Of a stretch of 64,000 nt of DNA, positions 51,701 through 61,704 are shown in pieces. The notes below the pieces were generated by a model, which saw only the letters and a program-made list of their open reading frames with translations, ran no database searches and was not told where the DNA came from. Position 1 is the first letter of the stretch. Every line of letters starts with the position of its first letter. The position numbers and the translations under genes are program-made. The DNA comes from JACTOJ01 sp032335695 (GTDB taxonomy: Bacteria > Bacillota > Clostridia > Clostridiales > Clostridiaceae). The DNA lies in contig NZ_JACTOJ010000019.1 in assembly GCF_032335695.1 (NCBI RefSeq), positions 1-64,000 of the forward strand, given 5' to 3'.

Positions 51701-52921
51701 TTACTGTATAGCTTTAATTAGCATGTCTCCAGGCTCGAGTTCTTCATCACACTGCACAGTAAATATCATCTGTGCAGAAGGTGCAGACTCTATAGGCTTG
51801 CCCGCTTTATTTCTCATATTAAGTAGTTTTATAATTTTATCCTCTCCCTGAGGCGACAGAACCTCAACATGATCCTCATTATAGACTTTATTTTTCTGCT
51901 CTATTGTAGCAATATGAGACACACTGTCATAAGCTCTTACAATTCCCACAATATCATAGTTTCGTATGTATGCAGAGCTTCCATAATGCTGCTTTACATT
52001 CTCATTAAAGTAAAAGCCTGTGGTATAAGGCCGATGATTTGACTTCTGAAGATAATCCATCCATTTAGGATTAAAGCTATAATCTTCAGGATTTTCTGCA
52101 TAGCTGTCCATAGCCTGCCTATAAGCCTTTACTACTGATGCCACATAGAAGGGACTTTTTATTCGTCCTTCGATCTTAAAGGAGTCTATTCTTGAATTCA
52201 TAAGCTCTGGAATATGTTCTATCATGCATAAATCCTTGGAATTCATTAAAAAAGTTCCATCAGTGTCCTTTGTGATATCATGATATTCTCCTGGAGCTCT
52301 CTCCTCCGCCAGATGAAATTTGTATCTGCAAATCTGTGCACATTTACCTCTGTTAGCGTCTCTGCCCATTAAAAAATTTGATAACAAGCATTTTCCCGAG
52401 TAGGCCATGCACATTGCTCCATGAACAAAAGCTTCTATCTCGCAGCTTTCTGGGAGCCTCTTCCTTAGCTCCCGGTATTCCCTAAAGCTCAGTTCTCTTG
52501 CCATTACCACTCTTTTTACTCCTAGCCTATGCCAAAATAATGCCGCTTTATAATTTGTGCAGTTTGCCTGAGTGCTCAAATGTATTTCAAGCTCTGGCAC
52601 TGCTTCCTTTGCAGTCATTATTATTCCTGCATCAGATACTATTATTGCATCGGCTCCTATATCGCTAAGCTCTTTAAGATATTCTTCTAATCCTATCAGC
52701 TCTTCATTATGAGGAAATATATTGACTGTAACATAAACCTTTTTGCCTCTTGAATGTGCAAATTCAATTCCCTCTCTTAATTGCTCAGTTGTAAAATTAT
52801 CTGCAAAGGCTCTTAAATTAAGCCTGCTTCCGCCAAGGTACACTGCATCAGCACCAAATTCTATAGCAGCCTTAAGTTTCTCTAAATTACCCGCCGGAGC
52901 TAAAAGCTCTGGTTTTTTCAT
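51701..52921 (-). CDS. Peptidase U32 family protein (TrhP/RlhA-like)
   Basis: A 406-residue U32 protein. ELLAPAGNLEKLKAAIEFGA at the start, ADAVYLGG, EAFVHGAMCMAYSGKC and GRDANRGKCAQICRYKF (conserved cysteines probably holding an iron-sulfur cluster), and FKIEGRIKSPFYV are its hallmarks. Relatives hydroxylate tRNA uridine (TrhP, YrrN/YrrO) or rRNA cytidine (RlhA) from prephenate; the old label collagenase is not supported. The gene lies 12 bp from the GGDEF-EAL gene upstream and is probably co-transcribed with it. Confidence 0.92.
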   Translation of the reverse strand: MKKPELLAPAGNLEKLKAAIEFGADAVYLGGSRLNLRAFADNFTTEQLREGIEFAHSRGKKVYVTVNIFPHNEELIGLEEYLKELSDIGADAIIVSDAGIIMTAKEAVPELEIHLSTQANCTNYKAALFWHRLGVKRVVMARELSFREYRELRKRLPESCEIEAFVHGAMCMAYSGKCLLSNFLMGRDANRGKCAQICRYKFHLAEERAPGEYHDITKDTDGTFLMNSKDLCMIEHIPELMNSRIDSFKIEGRIKSPFYVASVVKAYRQAMDSYAENPEDYSFNPKWMDYLQKSNHRPYTTGFYFNENVKQHYGSSAYIRNYDIVGIVRAYDSVSHIATIEQKNKVYNEDHVEVLSPQGEDKIIKLLNMRNKAGKPIESAPSAQMIFTVQCDEELEPGDMLIKAIQ

Positions 52922-52932
52922 TGTCCTTCCCC

Positions 52933-55797
52933 CTAATCCTTTGTTAATAAATTTTCCAAATCAGTGCTGGAAAGAGGCTTACTGTAAACATACCCTTGTA
53001 CTATATCACATTTTTTCTCTTTCATCACTTTTAACTGATCTACTGTTTCAATACCTTCTGCCACAACATTCATTCCTAATTTATGTGCCATCTCTATGAT
53101 TCCATCCACTATGGCTCCTTGTTTGCTATTCACACAGATATCGTCTATAAAGGATTTGTCAATCTTCAATGTATCTATTGGTATAGTCCTTAAGTAATTT
53201 AAAGAAGAGTAGCCTGTGCCAAAATCATCAAGTGCAGTTCTTATTCCCATATCTCGCAGCTCCTGAAGAATCGCTACATTTTTATCTAAGGATTCCATCA
53301 ATACACTTTCAGTTATTTCTAGCTCCAAAAAGTGCGGATTAATTTCATACTTTTTAACCAATCTTTTGACCTTTTCAAGAAAGTCAAACTGATGAATCTG
53401 CAAGGAAGAAACATTTATAGACATACGCACTTCTCCATATCCCTCATTAAACCATTCTAATTTCTTGGCAATTGCAGTTTCCATAACCCAGTCTCCTATT
53501 GGTATAATAAGTCCGTTTTTCTCTGCCAAAGGTATAAATTCTCCTGGGGATACAAAACCTAATTCATCACTTTTCAATCTAATAAGAGCTTCCACCCCTA
53601 TTATTTTACCACTTTCAATATTAACCTGCGGCTGATATTGAAGATAAAAATCATTATTTTCTATTCCGCTTCTCATAGCCTTTTCAATTACCATATCTTT
53701 TAATATTTTATTTGACATATCTTCACTGTAAAACTCGAAAGTATTTTTACCTTTTTCCTTAGCTTTGTACATAGCTGTATCTGCATTTTTCAAAATGATG
53801 GTTTTATCTTTGCCGTCTATAGGAAATATGCAAATTCCTATGCTGCAGGTTATATAAACTTGCCTATTCCCTATGACAAAGTAGTTTTTGAATATATTTA
53901 TTAATTTTTGCGATAAATCTATTATCTCTTCTCTTCCTCGCACATGATGCATCAATATTAAAAATTCATCTCCTCCAAATCTGCAGAGAAGCTGATTTTT
54001 ATTCAGTAAAGTTTTTGCTTTAGTGCATATTGTTTTTAAAAGTTTATCTCCTATATCATGTCCTAAGGAATCATTAATTTTTTTAAAATCATCCAGATCT
54101 ATAAATAGCACTGCACCTAATTCACTGTTTTCTACGCATTCATTTATTATTTCATCCAGCTTACTCATAAGTGTAGTTCTATTTGGAATTCCTGTTAATG
54201 GATCAAAATAAGCTAGCTCCACTATCTTATCATTAGCTTCCTTAATTTTTGTTTCATCAGATATAAAGCCTGTGAGTTTTATTGGCTTTCCCTTCCCGTC
54301 CCTGATTATTCTAGCCCTGTTTAAAATCCACTTTTTCTCATTGTTTTTAGTGTTAATTTGAAATTCCTGTCTATAAGATTGTGAGGAAACAATAGACGCT
54401 TTGTAGTCATTTATAATTCTTTCCAATTCATCGTTTTGAACAACAATTTTTAAAAACTTCTCCAGATCCACATTCTTATTGCTGTACCCTGTTAACTCTT
54501 CCCATTTGTCAGAAGCGAAAAAAGTATTTGTTATTATATCCCATTCCCATATCACATCATTTATTCCATCCAGAGCCTGTTTAAACCTGTCTTCGCTGGT
54601 AGCTAACGCCATCTGATTTTCTAGAAGCTCTTCATATTGAGAACGCAATTCCTCTTCTGTTGCAGACAGTTCCTCGTATACCGCAGATAATTCCTCATAA
54701 CTGCCGCTGAGCTTTTTTATCATGCTGTTAAAATTATTTGACAGCTTGCCTAACTCATTGTTTGAATTGTAATCACATGTTACAGACAAATCACCATTTT
54801 CCGCCTTATTCATTACAGCTATAAGGCTATTAATAGGTTTAATTATAGATTTTGATGCAAGAATGCTGATTATGGAGGCTATAACAAGCATTAAAAAGGT
54901 TATCCCTATTATAAAGTATAATTCCAATTTCGCTGGAGCATTTATTTCATTTACATTTTGTGCAACCGCCAAAATCCAGTTTATTTTTGGAATTACAGTA
55001 TATGCAAAATATTTTTGATTTCCGTAATACATATATGTATCAAATCTTGTATCTGTCTGGCTTAAATTAGATTTTGAAGCAACTACTTTTTTTAAAACTG
55101 AATTTTCAACAGCTTTTCCCAGCTTAGATTTATCAGGATGCGCTATCATAATTCCATCGTCATCTACTAAATAAGCATATCCTGTATTACCTATTTTAAT
55201 ATTTTCTATAAATTTATCAAAGGCCGAAATTAGTATTGAATTGCAATATAGTCCTATTGTATTTCCCTTTTCATCCATTACCGGGCTTGCAAACACAATT
55301 ATATTTTTATTACTTAGCTTTGATTTTATCTCATCACTTATTACGATTTTTCCCTTTATTGCTTCTTGAAAGTAATCTCTATCTGTTATATTAATCATCA
55401 TTCCTGCCGAATCACTGTCTGCAATAATATTTCCTTTTAAATCACAGACAAAAGAATGTTGAACATCTTTAAGTTCTTCCACTCTTGAAGCCAATATTTT
55501 GTCTACTTCTAAAGCTTCAGGCGTACTAATTAACTGCTCAGAATGATCTGATTTTTCAGAATTTTTCAGCAGTGCTATAACACTTTCTCTCCTTGATGAG
55601 AGCTCTACTTCTTTGATTTGATAATTAATAAAGGTACTTAAGGCATTTCCCTCTACGGAAGTTACTTGTACAATATGTTCTCTGCTATTTTTAGTAACAG
55701 ATAAATATGTATAATGATAAATCACATAACATAATATTAGCAGCGGTATTGAAATTAGTGTAATCATGGTTATGGGCAATTTCTTCCTTATATGCAT
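52933..55797 (-). CDS. Cache-HAMP-PAS-GGDEF-EAL cyclic-di-GMP protein
   Basis: A 954-residue membrane sensor. Membrane segments at about 8-28 and 290-313 flank a dCache sensor (GYAYLVDDDGIMIAHPDKSK); HAMP follows, then a coiled coil with YEELSAVYEELSATEEELRS, and a PAS domain (NDVIWEWDIITN). The diguanylate cyclase has an intact CRFGGDEFLIL and the phosphodiesterase an intact VEALIRL with DDFGTGYSSL. Both domains look active, so the direction of cyclic-di-GMP change will depend on the signal. ATG 55797 follows GGAGG. Confidence 0.93.
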   Translation of the reverse strand: MHIRKKLPITMITLISIPLLILCYVIYHYTYLSVTKNSREHIVQVTSVEGNALSTFINYQIKEVELSSRRESVIALLKNSEKSDHSEQLISTPEALEVDKILASRVEELKDVQHSFVCDLKGNIIADSDSAGMMINITDRDYFQEAIKGKIVISDEIKSKLSNKNIIVFASPVMDEKGNTIGLYCNSILISAFDKFIENIKIGNTGYAYLVDDDGIMIAHPDKSKLGKAVENSVLKKVVASKSNLSQTDTRFDTYMYYGNQKYFAYTVIPKINWILAVAQNVNEINAPAKLELYFIIGITFLMLVIASIISILASKSIIKPINSLIAVMNKAENGDLSVTCDYNSNNELGKLSNNFNSMIKKLSGSYEELSAVYEELSATEEELRSQYEELLENQMALATSEDRFKQALDGINDVIWEWDIITNTFFASDKWEELTGYSNKNVDLEKFLKIVVQNDELERIINDYKASIVSSQSYRQEFQINTKNNEKKWILNRARIIRDGKGKPIKLTGFISDETKIKEANDKIVELAYFDPLTGIPNRTTLMSKLDEIINECVENSELGAVLFIDLDDFKKINDSLGHDIGDKLLKTICTKAKTLLNKNQLLCRFGGDEFLILMHHVRGREEIIDLSQKLINIFKNYFVIGNRQVYITCSIGICIFPIDGKDKTIILKNADTAMYKAKEKGKNTFEFYSEDMSNKILKDMVIEKAMRSGIENNDFYLQYQPQVNIESGKIIGVEALIRLKSDELGFVSPGEFIPLAEKNGLIIPIGDWVMETAIAKKLEWFNEGYGEVRMSINVSSLQIHQFDFLEKVKRLVKKYEINPHFLELEITESVLMESLDKNVAILQELRDMGIRTALDDFGTGYSSLNYLRTIPIDTLKIDKSFIDDICVNSKQGAIVDGIIEMAHKLGMNVVAEGIETVDQLKVMKEKKCDIVQGYVYSKPLSSTDLENLLTKD

Positions 55798-56004
55798 AAT
55801 TTCCTCCATGTGTATGCTTATACTTAATTTTAACTGACTGCATGTACAAATTAATATTCAATAAGATTATTTTTTAGCTAATTATATCATATTAAGGGCA
55901 AAATTGTCATATGTTTTTATGAAGGAAAATTTAGTATTAATAGTTTAATTACAAATAATCTCTTTATTGATTCAAGTATTATAAATTTGTTAGATTTCAA
56001 GTTA

Positions 56005-56322
56005 TTATTTACTGATTGCAAACTCATATAATTTATCTAGTGTATCTGCAATTCGGCTTAAATTACCATTAATTTTTACTAATATCTCCTGGCTATCAAT
56101 ATTCTCGCTCATATCTCCAATTAATGAGCTCATTGGAATAGATAATATCTCACAGATTTTTTGTATTTTATTAAGTGGGATTGGTTTTTCACCCTTTTCA
56201 TAATAGGAATATGCTGGTTGAGTAATATTCAGCAATTTAGACATCTGTTCTTGTGTTATACCTGCTTGTTTTCTTGCTAATGATATGTTTTCTTTGATTT
56301 CCTGAAGTGATAATGATGACAT
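56005..56322 (-). CDS. Small XRE family transcriptional regulator
   Basis: A 105-residue Cro/CI-type DNA-binding protein: ISLARKQAGITQEQMSKLLN, ITQPAYSYYEKGEKPIPLNK and ICEILSIPMSSLIGDM. A short helical tail (residues 75-105) may mediate dimerisation. ATG 56322 has GGAGGTG upstream. The gap behind it holds 10-base inverted arms TATAACTAAT (56361-56370) and ATTAGTTATA (56421-56430), which could be autoregulatory operator halves. Confidence 0.88.
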   Translation of the reverse strand: MSSLSLQEIKENISLARKQAGITQEQMSKLLNITQPAYSYYEKGEKPIPLNKIQKICEILSIPMSSLIGDMSENIDSQEILVKINGNLSRIADTLDKLYEFAISK

Positions 56323-56495
56323 AATAGACACCTCCATAATATAATTTTTTTATAAATTATTATAACTAATAATTATATTATACTTATAAATCATATAACT
56401 GTCAATTATATTTATTTATAATTAGTTATATAGGAGGTGTTTCTTCTATTATATATTTGGCTTCTAATACTTATATGAGTAGCTTATGCTAACAT

Positions 56496-58247
56496 TTATT
56501 TTATCAGACCTTTCAAATTCTCTCCCCTAAGTTCTTTATTGGTCCAAGCAATTACAGCGAAATTACCTAAAGAGATTTCATTTACTTTATTTATCCACTG
56601 TATCTCACTTTTAGACTTTGCTTTTAGAAATTTACTTCGTGTATTAGTAACATATAAACTTGAGTTGATTACCCACCATTTGCTATTAATCTTTGCTCTT
56701 TTTAAGTCCTCCTGCAATCTCATAGCTTCATAAACAGGGGTTGCTTCTGGAAGAGTGACTATTACTACTTCCGTTTCTTTTTCATTTCTTAATCTTGGCA
56801 GAAGCTTTAATACAGCTTCTGGCACGTCTCCTTCTGATCTTTGAAGCTCCTTATTATAGCTTTGAGTAGAAGATAAAAGTAACAAAGTATGTCCTGTTGG
56901 TGCTGTGTCTATAACTACTACCTCATTTTCCGCTCTCTCAACTATTTCTGCAAAAGCCCTAAATACTGCAATCTCCTGAGTACAAGGTGACCTTAGGTCT
57001 TCTTCTATATATGCAACATCCTCTTCACCCATAGTTTCTCTTGCTTTTTCTAAAACTTCTTCTTTATAATTTTCAAGTTCTTTCTTTTCATCTATTGTGC
57101 TTAAAGTGATATTCTTCGTTTCATTAATAACAAATTTTAAGTGAGCCGCTGGATCAGTGGTAGCTAAGTGAACTTTCCTTCCTTTTTCTGAAAGACCCAT
57201 AGCTATAGTCGCAGCTAAGGTTGTCTTTCCTACTCCTCCTTTACCCATGGTAAAAATCACTTTCTTATCACTTGAATATAAATCATCTATAAGCTCTTTT
57301 ATTCGTTTTAAGTTTTGCATATCAAGTTTAACTTCTTCATACTCTGACTTATCTTGATTCAGCATCATTCTGACATTATCTATTCCAGTAACATTATATG
57401 ATCTTAATGGAATTTCATAGGTTTCAATGCTTTTTAAATTCTCTGGAATATCTTTAAGAGCTATTGATTGTTTATGGTATAAACCTTTAGATATCTCATC
57501 ATCTGCAACATTTTCCTCCAATACTCCGTTAATAACCATTACTTGATTTTTAACTCCTATAGCTTGCAGCTCAATGGAAGCTCTTTCTGCCTCTTTTAAA
57601 GGAGAGTACTCTGGTCTTGAAACTAAAATTAATGTTGTCAATTTATCATTTGATAGAGCTTCAACAGCATTTTTATACATTTCTTTTTTATCTTCTAAGC
57701 CAGATAATTGTCCTAAACAAGAAGCTCCGTGAGTACTTTCACTAATAAAATCGCTCCAAGCCGATGGGAGCTGTAGCATTCTTAAAGTATGTCCCGTTGG
57801 TGCAGTATCAAATATAATATTGTCATATTCCTTCTTGATTGACTCATCTGTTATGAAGGTTGAAAATTCATTAAATGCAGCTATTTCAACAGTACAAGAC
57901 CCTGAAAGCTGCTCTTCCATATTTTCTATTACTGAACTCGGAAGCTTACCTATATATGGCGCTAAAACGCCTTCCCTATATTCTCTTGCTGCTTCTTCAG
58001 GATTAAGATTCACCACTACAAGGTTAGGTACATCTTTTATAACTGTTCCCTTATTATCAAGTTCCACACCGAACACATCCTGAAGATTAGAAGCAGGATC
58101 TGTACTTATCAAAAGTACTTTTTTGCCCTCATCAGCTAGTTTAACCGCTGTTGCGCAAGCTGTGGATGTTTTTCCAACTCCGCCTTTTCCTGTAAAGAAT
58201 ATATATTTTGTCATTTGTATATATCTAGGATTAAATAATTTATACAT
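56496..58247 (-). CDS. arsA: Arsenite-activated ATPase ArsA
   Basis: A 583-residue ATPase that powers arsenite export with the membrane pump. There are two homologous halves, each with a deviant Walker A (FTGKGGVGKTS at 18-28; MGKGGVGKTTLAA near 336) and a DTAPTGHT signal sequence. Cysteines in SCTVEIA, ASCLGQ and PCTQEIA match the three arsenite-binding positions. It usually pairs with ArsB, but here with ACR3. It follows arsD by 25 bp. A weak AAGGAA precedes the ATG at 58247; an inner ATG at 58214 starts the usual MTKYIFF. Confidence 0.95.
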   Translation of the reverse strand: MYKLFNPRYIQMTKYIFFTGKGGVGKTSTACATAVKLADEGKKVLLISTDPASNLQDVFGVELDNKGTVIKDVPNLVVVNLNPEEAAREYREGVLAPYIGKLPSSVIENMEEQLSGSCTVEIAAFNEFSTFITDESIKKEYDNIIFDTAPTGHTLRMLQLPSAWSDFISESTHGASCLGQLSGLEDKKEMYKNAVEALSNDKLTTLILVSRPEYSPLKEAERASIELQAIGVKNQVMVINGVLEENVADDEISKGLYHKQSIALKDIPENLKSIETYEIPLRSYNVTGIDNVRMMLNQDKSEYEEVKLDMQNLKRIKELIDDLYSSDKKVIFTMGKGGVGKTTLAATIAMGLSEKGRKVHLATTDPAAHLKFVINETKNITLSTIDEKKELENYKEEVLEKARETMGEEDVAYIEEDLRSPCTQEIAVFRAFAEIVERAENEVVVIDTAPTGHTLLLLSSTQSYNKELQRSEGDVPEAVLKLLPRLRNEKETEVVIVTLPEATPVYEAMRLQEDLKRAKINSKWWVINSSLYVTNTRSKFLKAKSKSEIQWINKVNEISLGNFAVIAWTNKELRGENLKGLIK

Positions 58248-58272
58248 AGAATTCCTTCCTTTTTGGCTTTAG

Positions 58273-58650
58273 TTAGCAGCATCCGTTTCCATTACAGCCA
58301 CAACGCTTATTGGCCTTTTTTATTTTTACACTGGCCACTTCTTCTTTTGTCAGTCCTGACCACAATGCAAATTCATCATTAGTTGGATATTCCTTAATTT
58401 TTATTACTTCGCCATCCACAAGGGTTATCGGAAGTACCTCGGCACCTTGTTCATTTAAATATTCATTAACTTTTTTGTTATCTATAAATGCTTGAGGATT
58501 ACTAGAAAGATTATACCTTGTAATACTAACTTCTTTTTTAGTCATATTATTAATAGCTGTTGCAACTCTTAAAAGTTCCTTGTTTATACTTGGTCCGCAA
58601 ACTCCTGTGGAGCAGCACATAGCTGGATCAAAAATTTCTAATTTGCTCAT
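58273..58650 (-). CDS. arsD: Arsenic metallochaperone ArsD
   Basis: A 125-residue chaperone that hands As(III) to ArsA. The arsenite site C12, C13, C18 (DPAMCCSTGVCGPS) is intact and two further cysteine groups close the protein (RCGCNGNGCC). Located directly upstream of arsA. Confidence 0.95.
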   Translation of the reverse strand: MSKLEIFDPAMCCSTGVCGPSINKELLRVATAINNMTKKEVSITRYNLSSNPQAFIDNKKVNEYLNEQGAEVLPITLVDGEVIKIKEYPTNDEFALWSGLTKEEVASVKIKKANKRCGCNGNGCC

Positions 58651-58662
58651 TTATATTACTCC

Positions 58663-59073
58663 TCATAATTCAAATTCATTATTTTCAATTCTTCTAGCTA
58701 AATCTTTAATCTTTTCTTCAATGGTCTTCGCTGTCTTTATAAATTCCTCGTCACTCTTTCCTGTTGGATCTTCTAAGCCCCAATCTTCTGTATACTTTGC
58801 TGGCAGAAAAGGACATACTACATTACAACCCATTTTTACTACAATATCTATTTCAGGAAGATCATCTATTAGCTTTGATCTATACTTTTCATCCATATCA
58901 ATATCATATAGCTTTTTTATAATTCTTACTGCATCTTGATTAATACTATCTCGAAGTTCTGTTCCCGCTGAGTAAGAATCAAAGACCTCCTTGGCAAATG
59001 AATTTCCTAATGCTTCAGCCATTTGAGACCTGCAAGAATTGTGTACACATATGAATGCTACCTTCGGTTTCAT
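58663..59073 (-). CDS. arsC: Arsenate reductase, thioredoxin-coupled (LMW phosphatase type)
   Basis: A 136-residue arsenate reductase of the low-molecular-weight phosphatase fold. The P-loop is C9-x5-R15 (ICVHNSCRSQ). The redox pair C83 and C87 (KMGCNVVCPF) shuttles the disulfide to thioredoxin. It turns As(V) into As(III), which ACR3 exports. It ends 12 bp before arsD and starts two bases from the acr3 stop. Confidence 0.93.
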   Translation of the reverse strand: MKPKVAFICVHNSCRSQMAEALGNSFAKEVFDSYSAGTELRDSINQDAVRIIKKLYDIDMDEKYRSKLIDDLPEIDIVVKMGCNVVCPFLPAKYTEDWGLEDPTGKSDEEFIKTAKTIEEKIKDLARRIENNEFEL

Positions 59074-59075
59074 AA

Positions 59076-60128
59076 TTACATTCCTCCATTGAAATTAAAT
59101 TTTTTTCTCCAGTATAATGCTACATTTACAAGCCCTATCATTACAGGGACTTCAACTAATGGTCCTATAACTGCTGTAAAGGCTTCTTTTGATTCTATTC
59201 CAAATACAGCAACGGCAACTGCTATAGCAAGTTCAAAGTTATTGCTTGCAGCAGTAAAGGATAGGGTTGTGGTCTTCTTATAATCAATTCCAGCTTTATA
59301 GCTTATAAAAAATGAGATAGAAAACATTATTATGAAGTACACTAAAAGTGGAATTGCTATACGTAATACATCCAAGGGCAATTCTACTATATATTTTCCC
59401 TTGTAGGTAAACATAATTATAATTGTAAAAAGCAAAGCAATTAAGGCTATTGGACTTATCTTAGGAACAAACTTTTTCTGATACCATTCTGTGCCCATTT
59501 TAGGCTCTAATATGACTCTAGTAAGAAGCCCGGCCGCAAAAGGTATACCAAGATATATAGCTACTGATTCTGCTACTTTAGCCATAGAAATATTCACTGC
59601 ATATCCAGTAAGCCCAAATAATTTTGGCAAAGCAGTTATAAATATATAGCAATATATTGAATAGAATACTATTTGAAAAATTGAATTAAAAGCTACCAAT
59701 GCTGCTGCATATTCTGTGTCTCCGTCTGCTAGGCTATTCCAAACGATAACCATAGCTATGCATCTTGCAAGCCCTATCAATATAAGTCCAGTCATAAAAG
59801 CTGGATAGGACTTTAAAAAAATCACCGCCAATATGAACATTAAAACCGGTCCAATTATCCAGTTCTGAAGTAAAGATAACCCTAAAACTTTAGGATTTTT
59901 TAAAACTTTGCCAAGCTCTTCATAATTAACCTTAGCAAGAGGAGGATATAACATCACTATGAGTCCTATTGCTATAGGAATAGAGGTTGTACCAACGGAC
60001 AAACTTGATAATCCCTCAGCAAGACTAGGAATAGACCAACCTAAAAATATGCCTATGGCCATAGCTATAAATATCCATAGAGTTAAATACCGATCAAGCC
60101 AAGATAATCTAGATGTACTATTTTTCAC
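59076..60128 (-). CDS. acr3: ACR3 family arsenite efflux transporter
   Basis: A 350-residue membrane protein with ten predicted segments. LARCIAMVIVWN carries the essential Cys and GPLVEVPVMI the conserved Glu of ACR3. It exports As(III). I chose GTG 60128, eight bases after GGGAGG; its start overlaps the end of arsR by 11 bp. Confidence 0.95.
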   Translation of the reverse strand: MKNSTSRLSWLDRYLTLWIFIAMAIGIFLGWSIPSLAEGLSSLSVGTTSIPIAIGLIVMLYPPLAKVNYEELGKVLKNPKVLGLSLLQNWIIGPVLMFILAVIFLKSYPAFMTGLILIGLARCIAMVIVWNSLADGDTEYAAALVAFNSIFQIVFYSIYCYIFITALPKLFGLTGYAVNISMAKVAESVAIYLGIPFAAGLLTRVILEPKMGTEWYQKKFVPKISPIALIALLFTIIIMFTYKGKYIVELPLDVLRIAIPLLVYFIIMFSISFFISYKAGIDYKKTTTLSFTAASNNFELAIAVAVAVFGIESKEAFTAVIGPLVEVPVMIGLVNVALYWRKKFNFNGGM

Positions 60129-60513
60129 ATTCCTCACCTCCCAATTTATTAAAGCATATTTCCCCTTCTTTTAAGTCATCACAAGTAAGTCCGCTTTCCT
60201 TATATTTTTTTAGTTTTTCTAGATCTTCTTTGCATTTGCTTAATTTAGAAGCATGTTCCCTTACAATATCATCTATGAAGGAAAATTTATTTACAGTTTC
60301 CTCATTCATTTTGTAGTATACATACTTATTTATCTTGTAGTAGTCAACAATCTTAGCATTAGTAAGCTTAGTTAAGTGCCTTGAAGCATTAGATTGACTA
60401 ATATCCAATACGGTTTCTATCTCACAAACACATAATTCTTCATCCTTAAGAATGTTTAATATCCTCATGCGTGTTTCGTCAGACAATGCTTTCATCACTT
60501 GTAGTAAATCCAC
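60118..60513 (-). CDS. arsR: ArsR family arsenic-responsive repressor
   Basis: A 131-residue winged-helix repressor. The metal site C28/C30 (DEELCVCEIE) lies at the DNA-binding helix and is that of As(III)-sensing ArsR; extra cysteines occur at the C-terminus (GLTCDD, EICFNK, EECEK). The recognition helix is ISQSNASRHLTKL. GTG start with GAGGTG upstream. The 96-bp gap before it holds ATATGA ... TCATAT half-sites around 60527-60557, a likely operator. Confidence 0.93.
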   Translation of the reverse strand: MDLLQVMKALSDETRMRILNILKDEELCVCEIETVLDISQSNASRHLTKLTNAKIVDYYKINKYVYYKMNEETVNKFSFIDDIVREHASKLSKCKEDLEKLKKYKESGLTCDDLKEGEICFNKLGGEECEK

Positions 60514-60526
60514 TTTTTATCACCTC

Positions 60527-60557
60527 ATATGAACATATTCAATTATAATCATATAAC
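60527..60557. promoter_or_regulatory. Probable ArsR operator
   Basis: ATATGA and TCATAT half-sites frame a minus-strand TATAAT, 20-45 bp upstream of the arsR start. The dyad is only six bases per arm, so the exact operator is not certain. Confidence 0.45.
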
Positions 60558-60609
60558 ATCCTTAAAAAACTTGCAATTTTTTTATAAAATGCAAGTAATA
60601 TTTTTTCTA

Positions 60610-61140
60610 CTAATATAAATTTCTATATTTTTCATACTCCTGAGCAAATAGCTTAAGATGAAGCTCTTCATCAAGAATTATTCTTTCAATCAATTTTCTG
60701 ATATGTTCATCTTTTATTATAGTTAAATGATATCTGTAATTTTCTATGGCCTTCTGCTCGGATTTAATATCTTCCAGAAGCATTTCTCGTATGTTAGCGG
60801 AATAGTTAACATATATGGGACTCCAAAGTCTGCCAGGAGGGCAAGCATTATCCATATATATTGGTTTAACCCCCTCTAATTTAATCGTTTCTGCCAAAAG
60901 CTCTAAATGCTTCATCTCCACCACAGAAATGCCACTGATAAGCTCAGCATAAGCATTATATTGTCCTTCACTAACAAAATGCTGATAAATATACAAACTT
61001 ATGGCAGTAAATTCACTAACTGCTCCAGCGTAGTCCTTTAAAATAATATTAGCATAATGTATGTTTTGCATGTCTATCATTGGTTCAGGATATGGTAAAT
61101 CAACAGCGTATTTAATGTGTTTTGATATTCCTCCTGCCAT
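60610..61140 (-). CDS. Ferritin-like di-iron domain protein in the ars locus
   Basis: A 176-residue four-helix bundle. VSEFTAISLYIYQH, VVEMKHLELL, SEQKAIENYRYH and LDEELHLKLF carry the Glu and ExxH residues of a di-iron (or di-manganese) site, so it may be a small oxidase or peroxide scavenger. The start at 61140 has AGGAGG. It lies between arsN1-like and arsR; ars operons rarely hold such a gene. Perhaps it protects against oxidative stress from arsenic or oxidises As(III); this is a guess. Confidence 0.82.
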   Translation of the reverse strand: MAGGISKHIKYAVDLPYPEPMIDMQNIHYANIILKDYAGAVSEFTAISLYIYQHFVSEGQYNAYAELISGISVVEMKHLELLAETIKLEGVKPIYMDNACPPGRLWSPIYVNYSANIREMLLEDIKSEQKAIENYRYHLTIIKDEHIRKLIERIILDEELHLKLFAQEYEKYRNLY

Positions 61141-61183
61141 ATTTCCTCCTAAATAATTAAACATACAATATTATATTTATTAT

Positions 61184-61687
61184 TTATAAAAATATGCCTA
61201 CCACCTTACTTCTTCGCTCCATTAAAACCACATCATGCCATATACCATTTGACATCTTTCCAACCTTTTCTCTTATGCCAATTTCTCTAAATCCGCATTT
61301 TTTATGCAAAGCAATACTTCCATCATTCTCTCTTATGATTCCAGATTGCAGAGTCCAAATTTCATTCTCTTCTGAAAGTTTTATTAAATGTTCTAAAAGC
61401 ATTGTCCCTACGCCAAGGTTTCTATATTCTTTTCCAATATATATACTTACTTCAGCAACACCTCTGTAAACACACCTGCTGGAAGTAGGACTTAACGCGG
61501 CCCAGCCCAATATTCTATTCTCACTGTATGCAACCAATCTGCAAATTTTCATATGTCCTTTATCCCACTCATCAAAACTTGGAATTTCTGTTTGAAAGGT
61601 AGCTCTTTGGGTATCAATACCTTCAAGATATATTTTTGAAACAGCCTCCCAATCTTCTTCTTTCATTTCTCTAATACTATAATTCAT
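61184..61687 (-). CDS. arsN1: ArsN1-like N-acetyltransferase (arsinothricin resistance)
   Basis: A 167-residue GNAT closely like the phosphinothricin acetyltransferases. IREMKEEDWEAVSKIYLEGI, TFQTEIPSFDEW, SIYIGKEYRNLGVGTMLLEH and CGFREIGIREKVGKMSNGIW are the family blocks. In ars operons this type is ArsN1, which acetylates the arsenical antibiotic arsinothricin. It lies between arsM and the ferritin-like gene, 17 bp from arsM. AAAGGAG precedes the ATG. Confidence 0.85.
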   Translation of the reverse strand: MNYSIREMKEEDWEAVSKIYLEGIDTQRATFQTEIPSFDEWDKGHMKICRLVAYSENRILGWAALSPTSSRCVYRGVAEVSIYIGKEYRNLGVGTMLLEHLIKLSEENEIWTLQSGIIRENDGSIALHKKCGFREIGIREKVGKMSNGIWHDVVLMERRSKVVGIFL

Positions 61688-61704
61688 TATTAATACACTC
61701 CTTT

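Noticed and set aside
51701..52921. Secreted collagenase or protease
   Set aside because: U32 proteins of this type have no signal peptide and are better explained as RNA-modifying iron-sulfur enzymes.
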